Shown here: positions 20,013 to 29,625 of the stretch, one piece after another | Position numbering within the stretch: position 1 is the first letter of the stretch | Layout: the number at the start of each line of letters is the position of its first letter | NCBI GenBank assembly: GCA_021292165.1 | Contig: JAHFWL010001297.1 | Location: forward strand, 1-64,000 | Direction of reading: 5' to 3' | Source of the DNA: Shinisaurus crocodilurus | Lineage: Eukaryota > Chordata > Lepidosauria > Squamata > Shinisauridae | Length of the DNA stretch: 64,000 nt | The notes under the pieces: generated by a model | What the model was told of the DNA's origin: nothing | Database searches by the model: none | The model's input: only the letters and a program-made list of their open reading frames with translations | Made by a program: the position numbers and the translations under genes

Positions 20013-20409
20013 ACTGGGTTCACACAACACGCTAACCAACACTCAAGGGTTTCATAGATTTCATAGATAGAGTTGGAAGGAGCCTACAAGGCTATCAGGT
20101 CCAACCCCCTGCACAATGCAGAAAACTAGAGGAGGGGTCTCCCCTCCAAGTAATAACCAGGCCTGACCCTGCTTAGCTTTCCACGCTCAGACAAGCTGAG
20201 TCAGCGTAGTATGGGTTGAGTGTGGGTTGTCATTGAACCATGGGTTGTTGTTGAAACGTGAATTATCATGTTGTCTGAACCCAACTGCGCTAACAAGCCA
20301 TGGCATGTTAACCACAAACAACCCATGAAGAGAATCCATGGTTTGTTGCTGGGCTGTCAACTGTGGGTTGTTCACCATGGTTTGTTATATCAACTGCGTT
20401 CAGACAACA
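20013..20409. mobile_element. Foldback element split by a 5S/CR1 SINE
   Basis: The ends 'actgggttcacacaac' and 'ttgatatca'-adjacent 'actgcgttcagacaac' resemble the TTCACACA-type termini at 28448. The interior is full of TGGGTTGT / ACAACCCA words in both directions. The 5S/CR1 SINE at 20051-20211 interrupts the left arm after 'aacactcaagg', and the arm resumes with 'gggttgagtgtgggttg'. Confidence 0.5.
20051..20211 (-). mobile_element. 5S-rRNA-like/CR1 SINE, copy 2
   Basis: On the minus strand: a truncated head 'gctcagcttgtctgagcgtg', 'aaagctaagcagggtcagg', 'cctggttattacttgg', an altered C-box end (AGGGGAGACC), then the CR1 tail 'ttggacctgatagccttg' ending in 'tctatgaaatctatgaaa'. The first ~20 bp of the head seen in the other copies are absent. 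Confidence 0.75.
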
Positions 20410-20840
20410 AGCAATCCTCCCTGTGCATTCTGAGGCAGTGCAGTTGGATGAGTACTACACAAGCACCTGCACATTTAAGGCACAGTTCTCAGCCACAGAA
20501 GAGGGGGAGGAGAATGAGACAGCAGGTTGTGGGAGGAGAAGTCATGGAGTTCACCTGGAACAGGACCGGTGCAAGGCAGTTTGGTGCCCTAGGCAAGATC
20601 AGATATTTAGCGCCCCCCCTTCCCACTTGAGCCCTCCCTCCCTCCAGCCCTATGCTCCTGGCGCCCCCTTTAGCCCGGTGCCCTAGGCAGCCGCCTAGTT
20701 GGCCTAATGGTAGCACCGGCCCTGACCTGGAATGTGTTCTGCAAGGGTGAAGCAGCAAGGGTGAAGTAAAGTGGGCTGCTTCATGCACTGCAATATAAGG
20801 GGGCAGATGAAGACAGGAACGGTTGTCTGAACGGCGCACT
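20398..20840. mobile_element. Foldback element hosting a hAT MITE
   Basis: Left end 'gcgttcagacaacaagc' and right end 'cggttgtctgaacggc' (near 20820-20836) form inverted termini. Outside the MITE at 20561-20724 the interior is unremarkable. The element may share its left end with the neighbouring foldback at 20013-20409. Confidence 0.4.
20561..20724 (+). mobile_element. hAT-type MITE, CAGGACCGGTGC family, copy 1
   Basis: Starts CAGGACCGGTGC and ends GCACCGGCCCTG. The octamer ACCTGGAA is exactly duplicated at 20553-20560 and 20725-20732. The interior contains 'gtgccctaggcaagatc' and 'ctaggcagccgcctag', conserved in the copy at 22103-22268 and in the fragment at 38590-38688. 164 bp, non-coding. 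Confidence 0.9.
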
Positions 20841-20864
20841 GAGACTTTTTAAAGCATTGGATCA

Positions 20865-20925
20865 CGGACAGCCCAACACATTTTGCTGCCTGAGGCAGAG
20901 CAACAAATGGCACCCAAGTCAAGGT
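20865..20925. mobile_element. Fragment related to CAGGGCCGG hAT elements
   Basis: The phrase 'ggacagcccaacacatttt' with 'gctgcctgaggcagag' resembles the interiors of the hAT MITEs here and the stretch at 30820-30850. Only a remnant. Confidence 0.35.
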
Positions 20926-20979
20926 CCAGAGTACCTCTGAACATGAACAGAATTAGCTTTAAAGGTGCATTACTTCATG

Positions 20980-21201
20980 GGGGGGGGAATCTACACTAGA
21001 GCCCCTTCCGTTTGATCAGGGAGCTCTGTTGTGGTATTTGTGCAAAGCGCATTCACCACTGTTGGGGCACATGCTAATGAATACAGCGCAGTTTCCACTG
21101 TGTTGAAAACGTGATCTTGTGCCACACACAGATGCAATTGTGGGGGAAGTAGGAGGAGTTGGAAAGGTGATGTGTGCAGGGAAATGGCCCTTTAAGGTTG
21201 A

Positions 21202-21237
<36 letters not shown>

Positions 21238-22020
21238 AGATCCATTAGCTATGCGCAGGTGCAAAGGAGCAAACATATATTTTTTTAAAAAGGGGGGAAA
21301 AATGACAGCCCCTCCTGCCCTCTCTCATCAAAAATCATGGAGAAGGAGAAGGGGATGGGGGGCGAAGCTGCGGTGTTGCTGCCAGTGCCTGCTGCCGTCC
21401 TCCCACCCCCAATGCGGTGAAGCCAGCTGGATCAGCGCCCCCATTCCCCTCCTCCACCCAAAAGCAATTCCTTGAAAGCCAGCGCGGCCCCTCTCCCGTG
21501 CTGGCTTTCCCAAGAGTGAGCGCCACTGAAGTCAATGTGGTTTACGGTACTTTCTGAGTAAGCGCCTTGAAGATAACGTGATTTACTTCTGAGTAGACAT
21601 GCGTATGGGCTCGGCTACCTTTTCAGCTAGTTGTTCCTTGAGGCAAGAGGATTTGAAAAGACACTGGAAATGTTATTTTGTCAAAGGACGGGGGAGGGGA
21701 GCGGAGCGGGGAAGCAGCATTGCATTTGCTCTCCAGTTTACTGGGCAAGCCAGAAAGAAGCTGTGGGGACGGTGAGGGAAACGGGCTTATCCCCTTCTCA
21801 GAGTTGCTGCCGTTTTGCCCAATAGGACACTTCTTCTTGCATGTAGCCCCTCCCTCCCTCCCCCCCCAAGAACAATACCGCAAGTTTAGCACACACTGAA
21901 ATATAAACTGCTGGGGGATATGCAAAATATAAAAACATTGTGATATAACTGAAGAAATCCATGATATAATGGCAGAAATAGCACAAGGAGGATGGTTTGG
22001 GGGTGATCGTCACGTGACAC
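20980..22020 (+). repeat. Unclassified ~1-kb repeat Y, copy A
   Basis: Parallels 46004-47172 in several ordered blocks: 'gaaatggccctttaag', a 'gcaggtgcaaaggagc' block, A/T-rich spacer, 'ggagaaggagaagggg', 'gtgatttacttctgagtag', and 'agtttagcacacact'. A (GT)n tract at 21203-21235 lies inside copy A only. Similarity is moderate with many indels. See the finding on repeat Y. Confidence 0.55.
21203..21235. repeat. (GT)n microsatellite
   Basis: About 16 GT dinucleotides. Confidence 0.9.
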
Positions 22021-22102
22021 GCCAGTGAGTCAGTCCGGCATTACAATGCCAAGGGTAGATCCATCCCAGGTCAGAAGGTAGAGCAAATATGATCCACGCT
22101 AG

Positions 22103-22268
22103 CAGGACCGGTGCAAGGCAGTTTGGTGCCCTAGGCAAGATCAGATATTTAGCGCCCCCCCTTCCCACTTGAGAGTGCTGTATTTTTTTTTCAAGGCGTT
22201 TCTGGCGCCCCCTTTAGCCCTGCGCCCTAGGCGGCTGCCTAGTTGGCCTAATGGTAGCACCGGCCCTG
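22103..22268 (+). mobile_element. hAT-type MITE, CAGGACCGGTGC family, copy 2
   Basis: Identical terminus plan and strong interior identity to 20561-20724. The flanking octamers CACGCTAG (22095-22102) and CACACTAG (22269-22276) match 7/8. It carries a T9 tract in place of the C/T-rich centre of copy 1. Confidence 0.9.
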
Positions 22269-22484
22269 CACACTAGTTTGCCACTTGCCTCCTCTGCCCA
22301 TCGGGCTGAAGAGATGGGCCCACCAAAACCCGAAGAACTGAGCCAGGGCCAGAGATGATTATTTGCTATAAGGAAGAATATTTATTTTTTATTTTTGCAT
22401 GGATTTATGCATGCTTCCGCCCACCCCACCGCCATTTTTCTGCATTTACACATGAGGAACTACTTGCGCAACTTATTTGTTATT

Positions 22485-22600
22485 TATTTATTTACAGCAT
22501 TTTTACCCCCGCTCTTCAGTCAGAAAAGGCTCCCAGAGTGGCTTACAAAGATTAATATTAGACAGTCCCTGCCCTCAGGCATACAATCTTGATCTTATCC
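22485..22600 (-). mobile_element. L2-like LINE 3' tail
   Basis: (TTTA)n, then 'catttttacccccgctcttc', 'gagtggcttacaaagatt' and 'agtccctgccctcaggc', the antisense 3' tail seen in other L2-like fragments here. Confidence 0.55.
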
Positions 22601-22669
22601 CTGCTAGGGGGCTCAGGAGGAATTTCCAGTGGGGCACGGAGGCTGCTGCTACTGCCGCCGCCAGTGTCT

Positions 22670-22728
22670 GCTGTCTAAGGCAGCCGCCTCACTTTGCCTA
22701 ATGGTAGGGCTGGGCCGGCCCTGCATTG
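22670..22728 (+). mobile_element. Right end of a CAGGGCCGG-type hAT MITE
   Basis: 'gctgtctaaggcagccgcc', 'tttgcctaatggtagggc' and the terminus GGGCCGGCCCTG match the right end of 2192-2451 and 20561-20724. The left end was not found. Confidence 0.5.
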
Positions 22729-22729
22729 G

Positions 22730-23297
22730 AGCTTGTTAATAGGGGATGCCGTTTGGTGCTCGGCTTTAGGTAGCAAAACATCTTGGGCTGGCTTTGATGT
22801 CCAGGCACCTTTAAACCTAGAATCACAGCTGTTTGCCTTTGTGAGAATAAAAAGAGGAAGAGGGCAGCAAAATGACATCAGGAGAACACAGCCTGGCAGA
22901 TTCTGTCTGTGTTCTTTCTATTCCTTCCCTTTTGAAGTGCCTCTCCCCTGTCATTCACGATAAACCTGTTTTGGTGGTTGTGGTGTATTTTTGGTCTTCA
23001 TTTTTGTTTTGTAAATGGATGTTTGGAAGAGCCTGCCAACTTCTCAATGACTAATCGACTACTAATTTGCTGTGCGAACCCTCGCAGAGTATGAATTTAT
23101 GTGACACCCACGGCTAATCTTGACTCAAAGCTAGAAAAGGAAGGATGGAATGGTCCCACAGCTAGGAGCTAGATGACCTTTGAAGGGCAGAGACTTGTGG
23201 AGAGATAAATGTTAGGGTTAAGTTGGTGGAAGGGGCATAGAGCAGGAGGAAGTACCCTGAGGTCCACACTAGGTCCTCATGTGGGGTTCCACTAGTG
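22730..23297. other. No recognisable gene or repeat
   Basis: A repeat-poor stretch with only short frames. Confidence 0.4.
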
Positions 23298-23433
23298 CAG
23301 GGCTCTCCAACCTTGGGTACCCAGATGTTGCTGGCCTACAGTTCCCAGCATACCCAGCCAGCATGGCTAATGGCAAGGGATTCTGGGAGCTGTAGTTCAG
23401 CAACTTCTGGGGACCCACGGTTGGAGAGCCCTG
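23298..23433. mobile_element. Palindromic hAT MITE (CAGGGCTCTCCAACC family), copy 1
   Basis: 136 bp, starts CAGGGCTCTCCAACCTTGGG and ends with the inverse GGTTGGAGAGCCCTG. The whole element is a foldback (gttcccagcatacccagcc opposite ggattctgggagctgtag). The octamer CACTAGTG is exactly duplicated at 23290-23297 and 23434-23441. Copies: 24896-25031 and 39719-39854; related 28288-28422 and 61036-61107. Confidence 0.95.
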
Positions 23434-23829
23434 CACTAGTGGGACCTGCAGCAAAATGTTGCAATGTGCAGTGCTCCTGTTCAGGATTTCAGCCAGCCAG
23501 CCATGTCCTTCTCCATGACACTCCATTCCATTCTCCCCCTCCCACCTCCGAATTTTCTGTCACCTCCCAACAGGCTCAGTGGCATTCCATTGCCACTGAG
23601 CCTGCTCAGTCTTCTTTGGGCTGCTTCAGGGGTTCCCCTCCTCCCCTTAGGATTCCCCCCTAAAGACATTTGGTACTTCTGCAAACCTTGGGGTTCCACC
23701 AAGCCTCCTGATCTCCCCTTCTTGTGCCCGGATGGTACTGTTTTGGCTACATAAGGATCAACACTTGGCAAACGAGTTCACTATGGCTACTGAAATGAAT
23801 AAGATAGTGCATTTGGGGTGAGATGTATG
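23434..23829. other. No recognisable gene or repeat
   Basis: C/T-rich; frames on both strands are compositional. Confidence 0.4.
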
Positions 23830-24074
23830 CAGGGTGGCCATATGTCCTCTTTTACAGAGGACAGTCCTCTATTTGAAGGGCTGCCAGAGGATTGTCCTCT
23901 GTTTTGAAGGTGTCCTCTGTTTGAAGGGCTGCCCGGTCCAAGTCCAGTATAAAGAACCATCAGAAGGAAGAGCTGGGCCTTGAAGCTGCCCATCAGGACA
24001 GCAGACTGAGCAAGGCACACAGGTCACCTGGTCACAGTCTTCCGCACCATGGTGAGATGTACTGCATTTCTATC

Positions 24075-24127
<53 letters not shown>

Positions 24128-24215
24128 TTCTAAATGTGCATCTATACATATACATCAGCACATGCAGATTTATGCAAACAGGTGTCCACTTTTGTCCCCC
24201 CTTTTTGGTCATTCA
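23830..24215 (+). repeat. Unclassified repeat Z, copy 1
   Basis: Shares with 38690-39045 'agaggacagtcctctatttg', 'ggtccaagtccagtataaag', 'gcaaggcacacaggtcacct' and 'ggtcacagtcttccgcac' in the same order and spacing. A (TAA)n array at 24079-24127 interrupts copy 1 where copy 2 reads 'aaattaggtggccatcc'. Confidence 0.65.
24079..24127. repeat. (TAA)n microsatellite
   Basis: About 16 units; the poly-Ile and poly-Tyr frames across it are artefacts. Confidence 0.95.
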
Positions 24216-24895
24216 CAAACGGCCTCCCTAGATGTATGTGACTGGCTACCCCCAGCAATCCCTAGTGCAGTTTGGCCTGAACCGTGTAACAGTGAAAGTA
24301 TTAAAACACCTATACGCTGAAAGATTAAAAGGGATGCAAGTCCAAGTGATAACCTGTTTATAATTGACTTTCTATTTCCTTGCTGAAATTTCTTTCACAC
24401 ACACACACACACACTCACCATTGCCTTGGTTATCAAACTCATGCCTGAGGCAAGGCCAGATGGTTTGTAATATAACTGACATAGAACCTTCTGCTCCTTG
24501 TAGAAGTGCTGTGACATGCCGGATAATACTTTGCACTAGTTCTATTATTTGAATGCTTGGAAATAGAAACGTTTTTGTATAGTCTGTGATATGCAATTCT
24601 TTACTTGTGGTTTTTGTTTCTTTTGTTTCTTTTCTTTGTTTTTTAAAGAACCATTCTGTGCCTTTGTTTTTAAAGAACACTGAGCTTTGCTGCATAAGTA
24701 CAGGTTTTAAAAGCAGCATCACTGTGTACTTTTGCTTGGGACGTCTAGATGTGCAGAAGAATTCTATTGAAAATTCGCTTCCAGGCAGAGCTGGCCCAAC
24801 CATGAGGAGGTGGCAAATTTGGGATGGCAGCAAATTCTGCCCTAGCTGCCACTCTGCTGCCTTCTTGCTCCACTTCTGCTAGAAAAGCTTTATAT
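24216..24895. other. No recognisable gene; (AC)n at 24396-24414
   Basis: No coding similarity. The phrase 'cagagctggcccaacc' near 24786 may be the start of a decayed hAT-type element. Confidence 0.4.
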
Positions 24896-25031
24896 CAGGG
24901 CTCTTCAGCCTTGGGTTCCCAGATGTTGCTGATGTACAGCTGACAGCATACCCAGCCAGCATGGCTAATGGCAATGGATTCTGGGAGCTGTAGTCCAGCA
25001 ACCTCTGGGGACCCAAGGTTGGAGAGCCCTG
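24896..25031. mobile_element. Palindromic hAT MITE (CAGGGCTCTCCAACC family), copy 2
   Basis: 136 bp, start CAGGGCTCTTCAGCC, end GGTTGGAGAGCCCTG. Flanks CTTTATAT (24888-24895) and TTCTATAT (25032-25039) match 6/8, consistent with an older insertion than copies 1 and 3. Confidence 0.85.
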
Positions 25032-25047
25032 TTCTATATTAAAGATT

Positions 25048-25093
25048 CTATGTTCAAGAGTCTATGTTCAAGAGTCTATGTTCAAGAGTCTCT
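25048..25093. repeat. 14-bp tandem repeat, three copies
   Basis: TCTATGTTCAAGAG is repeated three times in tandem without mismatch. Confidence 0.9.
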
Positions 25094-25240
25094 TAACAGT
25101 CTAGTTCTATGTTCAGGGAGTGTGGATTGGGTTACCCAGCCAAAGCTGGTGCATTGCCAGGCCTGGGCCCATGGGGCCCTGGACCCAAATCTATTTCCAA
25201 GGGCCCTGGATCTGTTCCCCAGAGCCCTAAATGTCCGTTA

Positions 25241-25600
25241 GTGGCAATGGAAAGTTGTTGTTTTTTTTTCACAGTTTAATTGCCATGCAGGGCACAGTTT
25301 TCAAGGGGAATCACAGCTGGAAAGAGAAGGGTTAACCCGCCCCACCCCACATTCTGCAATGCTTCCCCCCAATCCCCCCTGTATGGCAATTAAGCTTAGA
25401 AAAAATAATTCTGTTGGTGCCAATGGGTGGTTTTTTCCTTAGCTTAATTGCCATGGATGGCGGGCAGGGGGGGATTTCTAGGAGTATCGCAGTTGGGGAG
25501 TGAAACATTAATCCTCCCCTTCCTGCACACTGTGGCCCTTCAAAACCCCTCTGTCGCATGGCAATTAAGCTTAGAAAGAATATTTCATTGGTGCCAATAC
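25241..25600. repeat. Tandem repeat, ~175-bp period, two copies
   Basis: Units start GTGGCAATGG (25241), GTGCCAATGG (25417) and a partial GTGCCAATAC (25591), so periods are 176 and 174 bp. Each unit contains TTAATTGCCATG early and its inverse ATGGCAATTAAGCTTAG late. Each unit is therefore itself an inverted-repeat module. Confidence 0.75.
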
Positions 25601-25987
25601 AAAGATCAGACCCCAAATTTTTAAAGTACCCAGCAACACCTCTGCTGCTGGTAGTCTAGAACACCCGGTGACATTTCTGGAGGGTGCCATTTTGTAGAAG
25701 ATGCCAGAGTCCTGCTTTAAGATGTTGACAGAATTTGGGGGTTGAGGGGCTTCCCTTCAATCAACAGAGGGTGCGGTTTTGGTGGGTGGGAAGGTTTTGG
25801 TGGGTGGACAGTTCCTGCCCCCATCTCTTGCATTATTCCCCACCACTGTCCACATTGCTGCTAGTATCATCAGAACTCTTCACCGCCTGGGTGGGGAAGA
25901 ATCTTCAAGATGGCCCCTGCATCCTACAGACTGAAGACTAAGAGTTTTCTAGGGTGGCATGAGCTTGCACTGGATGATAGAACACTC
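25601..25987. other. No recognisable gene or repeat
   Basis: No feature recognised apart from a short direct repeat of 'ttttggtgggtgg' near 25777-25808. Confidence 0.4.
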
Positions 25988-26154
25988 GAGGTACCTTAGT
26001 GGGCACTCCAGGACTCCAGAGTCATCTGGAGATACCTTAGTGGGCACTCTAGGACTCCAGAGTCATCTCGGAGATACCTTAGTGGGCACTCTAGAACTCC
26101 AGAGTCATTTTTGAGATAACTTAGTGGGCACTCTAGGACTCCAAAGTCTTCTTG
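25988..26154. repeat. 42-bp minisatellite, four copies
   Basis: Units start GAGGTACCTTAGTGGGCACT or GAGATACCTTAGTGGGCACT at 25988, 26029, 26071 and 26113 and each contains 'gactccagagtcat', itself a near-palindrome. Divergence rises toward the right end. Confidence 0.9.
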
Positions 26155-27340
26155 GAGACTCTTCATCAGGTTCTGAAGGAAGAGAAGTGTAAGTGCCTAT
26201 GGCCAATGGAAGGGGAGGATACCAGGTGTTGGGGAGCTGATGGGAAAGGAGAGAAACAAGGAGGGGGCTTGTGCATGGGTGCATATCAATGGAGGGGTGT
26301 CTGCCACTTGCATCAGGTGGCAATGAAATCAAAAGTGCATCTGCATTATGAACCTCAGAGCATCTTCACATGTATGTCTAAAGCAGAGATTTTATCTGAC
26401 ATAGTGCACTGAAGCATATTCCTATAATAACACATGGCAGTGCTCTTTGTACTTGCTCCAGACCACACAGAGAGAAGAATAGCAGCTAGGGGTGCATGTG
26501 TAGCTTCCCTACATTGGTCCCATAGATGTGTAGCCTTCATATGCTTCACATCGGTTGTCTTTTTACTGGCAAAAAATAGCAGTGGCACACCAACTTAATC
26601 TGGTGCTTCAGACAACAGGAGGGAGGAGGCAAGAGGAATCCACATCCTTTTAGGTCTAGAGAAAGTTTTTTTAAAAAAAATTCAAAGTCCTCTGAGGCTT
26701 TATGGAAAGGGCACATTCTACATTAAATGAAAGAAGCATAAATTACTGTGGTCCCAGGACAGCTGTAACTTGCCTTCCTGCCAACGAGTTGCGCATGTTT
26801 ATAGAGTGCTGGTTCTCTCTAGCGATTAATAAAACACTTAATGTGGCAACCTTTGCATCCTGGCTTGTCCAGGGATTGCGAAGCAGGACAGCACCTCAGT
26901 TGGTCAATTGCTCTCTCCAGATGAACAAAATTAGTCTTGTTACGTGACTGGTCCTGCCCTATATAGTAAAATAAGAAGTAGCATGCACAGCCTTGATAGG
27001 ACTCATAAGTACTGTCATAAATCAGATGTTCCCAAAAGCCATTTCAAAGGTCCCATTTTCCTGCCTCCAATTCCTATTACAGGATGTCTGTTTGTTTGTT
27101 TGTTTGTTTAAAGGAGCTTCAATCTGGAACAGGGAAACATAGATATTTTGCCTCAGGTGCAAAATGGTCAGTGAAATTATCATGGCAGAGGAATACTATA
27201 TAAGAACACTATGGAGGAAGAGTGAGCTACAAGTGTGACAAAATGAGCCCAGTGACATAATAATGAGTGTACAGTATATGTAAATAGTGAAATACAGACT
27301 TCTGCATTGCATGGATTGGAGGTAGCAGCAAAGCACTGAA
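26155..27340. other. No recognisable gene; (TTTG)n at 27088-27110
   Basis: Short frames only. No diagnostic repeats apart from a TTTG run. Confidence 0.4.
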
Positions 27341-27342
27341 AA

Positions 27343-27612
27343 TTCATAGATTCATAGATTTTTTTTTATTTATTATATTTATACCCCACCTTTTTTCCTG
27401 CAAGGAACCCAAGGCGGCTTACACAATCTTCCTCCTCCTCTCCATTTTATCCTCACAACAACCCTGTGAGGTAGGTCAGGCAGAGAGTCAGTGACTGGCC
27501 CAAAGTCACCCAGTGAGTTTCATGGCCGAGCGGGGACTAGAACCCGGATCTCCCGAGTCCCAGTCCAACAGCCTACAAGGCTATCGAGTCCAACCCCCTG
27601 CTCAATGCAGGA
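27343..27612 (-). mobile_element. CR1-type tail flanking a Sauria SINE
   Basis: 'attcatagattcatagatt' at 27343-27360 and 'gcctacaaggctatcgagtc' with 'caaccccctgctcaatgcag' at 27571-27611 are the two halves of a minus-strand CR1-type tail. The Sauria SINE lies between them. The 'agttggaagga' link is missing. Confidence 0.6.
27362..27570 (-). mobile_element. Sauria-type SINE
   Basis: Reverse complement of the Sauria SINE: A/T tail (tttttattta), 'ataccccacctttttt', 'cctcacaacaaccctgtg', 'gtcagtgactggcccaaag', 'gagtttcatggccgagcgg' and box B region 'gactagaacccggatctcc'. The first bases of the head (box A) are lost at the right junction. Confidence 0.85.
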
Positions 27613-28279
27613 AAGAAATGACACTTTTGGTTCCTAGTTTAGCAAAGAAATGCTTAGGTATTAGGTTTTAGGCATCTTAGGTTTAGCCGTTTGGACAGGA
27701 GAGTTAATGGGGCTAGAAGGATTCCTTAAAGCTCCTTAATGGTGGCAAAGCATGCCAGCCACATCCATTGGTAGGGAAATTACAGGTAAATGGCCTAGAA
27801 GAGCGAGGGGATGGTGAGAGAGGATTACTCATTCCCCTCTCCAGCCTAAGGAAGGGAGCATGCTAGGAGCATGTAATATATTTCCATGGACTTGGACAAA
27901 AAACAGACATTACTTTAAACACACAGTCTGGCAGGTATGGCTTTTTTTTTTTTCTTTTCATTTTTACTCTAGAGTAGACCCAGAGGGCCTGACCCCCTAT
28001 TCCCCATGCTAGGGTCCCAGTCCAGATCAGTGCACCTACTCTAGAGTAAAAATGGGGGGGAAGAGGGGGGGAGATAGCTGATAGACACACATTTAAAGTG
28101 ATGCTGTTTTGGCCCTCAGAGACACCTGCAAGAACTTAGAGGCACTGAACATTCTGTGCATCGCTGGCAGTGACAATTGGAATGGGGCAGTCAGGTGAAG
28201 GAGGAGAGTGCAGTTAATGCAGGTGGATCTGCTAAGGCTTGCAGATGAGAGGGCATAGCCAGGCTGAACATGGACATTA
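27613..28279. other. No recognisable gene; short inverted repeat
   Basis: 'tttactctagagtag' (27963) and 'ctactctagagtaaa' (28037) form an inverted repeat about 60 bp apart. Otherwise nothing is recognised. Confidence 0.4.
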
Positions 28280-28287
28280 CCTTAGGG

Positions 28288-28422
28288 CAGTGTTTCTCAA
28301 CCTTGGGTCCCCAGATGTTTTTGGCCTACAACTCCCAGCATGCCCCAGCCAGCTATGCTGGCTGGGGCATGCTGGGAGTTGTAGGCCAAAAACATCTGGG
28401 GACCCAAGGTTGAGAAACACTG
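28288..28422. mobile_element. Near-perfect palindromic hAT MITE (CAGTGTTTCTCAACC)
   Basis: 135 bp, starts CAGTGTTTCTCAACCTTGGG and ends with the exact inverse. The two arms (about 65 bp each) pair essentially completely around a short centre near 'gctatgctggc'. CCTTAGGG is exactly duplicated at 28280-28287 and 28423-28430. The left arm is shared with the shortened copy at 61036-61107. It could form a long hairpin RNA if transcribed. Confidence 0.95.
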
Positions 28423-28447
28423 CCTTAGGGAGTGGCGGAGTCAGTGA

Positions 28448-28866
28448 CCCGGTTCACACATCATGACGGGCAATTCCTGGTTTGTTTAACCTGGGTTGTT
28501 TAACCCAAGAATTGTGGGAGGAGCAGAGCACATGGGCCATTTCCAATTAACAATTAACAACCCAGGAACACACCATTCCTGGGCTCATTTTTTTGTGATG
28601 TCCAAACCCAGAAACTTTGGGTTAAACAACCCAGAATTAAATCAAGAATAAACCATTGGTAATTGTTGGGTTAACTCTGGGTTGTTTAACCATAAACAAC
28701 CCAGAGTTTCCAGGTTTGGAAATCACGAAACAACCCAGGAATGGGGCACTCCTGGGTTGTTAATTGAAATCAGAGGTGGCACGCAGGTGGCTCACATGCT
28801 CCGCTCCTCCTGCAATTCCTGGGTTAAGCAACCTAGGAATTGCCCATCATGATGTGCGAACCACAC
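28448..28866. mobile_element. Large foldback MITE (~420 bp)
   Basis: Left end 'ggttcacacatcatgac', 'gggcaattcctgg'; right end 'ccaggaattgcccatcatg'-type inverse followed by 'atgtgcgaacc'. The interior has many AACAACCCAG / CTGGGTTGTT words in both orientations. No coding capacity. No clear target duplication found. Confidence 0.65.
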
Positions 28867-28885
28867 CCTTCGGTCATCAGCCTGC

Positions 28886-29088
28886 CTGTGCTTAAAGATC
28901 AGCAACAAAGGACCTTCTCACTTGTGTACCTTTGAGAGCGGTGAAATGGGCCAGAACATGAGAAAGGGCCTTTTTTCCACACTGGCCCCACACCTCTGGA
29001 ATGGGTTGCCAACTTGTGTCCACCAGGCCTCATCATTGCAAGCTTTTTGGAAAAACTTACTTTTTTCCTCTGGCCTTTCTCGGAGTAT
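28886..29088 (+). mobile_element. L2-like LINE fragment, left part
   Basis: Sense orientation: 'aaagggccttttttccac', 'cacctctggaatgggttgcc' and 'gcaagctttttggaaaaac' correspond to the ORF2 end and 3' UTR of L2/CR1-type LINEs (compare 42447-42560 and 56175-56290). It continues at 29449 after the foldback insertion. Confidence 0.55.
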
Positions 29089-29448
29089 GACCTGGTTCAT
29101 GCGTAATGTGAAGCCACCATGGGTGAATTTCCCCTTGGGATTTCTTGTGGCAACGGCTGCCATTCTGAATATTCAGGGTGTGGCGGGGGCGTGCCATAGC
29201 TTCTCATTACATGCGAACCCAGCAACGGTGGGTTGGTGGGGTGGTGGTTGACAAGCCACCCAGAACTCATCGGCTGTTTTGGGGTTGTGGGTGGCTTGTT
29301 AACCCCCAGAACAACCCCTCCTCATCAGGTTCACATATAAGAAGCTATGGTGTGCCCCCGCCATGCCCCAAATATTCAAAATGGCAGCCACCACCATAAC
29401 AAGAATCCCCACGGGGGAAATTCACCCACATTACATGTGAACCAGTCC
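29089..29448. mobile_element. Large foldback MITE (~360 bp) inside an L2-like LINE
   Basis: Left 'gacctggttcatgcgtaatg' and right 'attacatgtgaaccagtcc' are inverse. Arms continue through 'gggtgaatttcccc', 'ggctgccattctgaatatt' and 'gccatagcttctcattac' with their partners on the right. A related element is at 36918-37225. No clear target duplication read. Confidence 0.7.
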
Positions 29449-29625
29449 TTTGTTTCATGGGATTGTCCCTGCTAGATGTTTTATGGCTGGTGTTTGTTGA
29501 TTTCATTAATGTTTGTTGTTTTATCCTTGGATAGGATTTTATTGTATGGGATTTTATCATGTAAGCCACCTGACGAGGCTTTTGATGTTAAAGGTGGCCT
29601 AGAAATGTTATAAATAAATACATTC
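29449..29625 (+). mobile_element. L2-like LINE 3' UTR and tail, right part
   Basis: 'gtttgttgttttatccttgg', 'gtaagccacctgacgaggc', 'ggtggcctagaaatgttat', then AAATAAATA. Continuation of 28886-29088. Confidence 0.55.

Noticed and set aside
24057..24320. Poly-Ile / poly-Tyr frames
   Set aside because: Translation of a TAA/TTA microsatellite.
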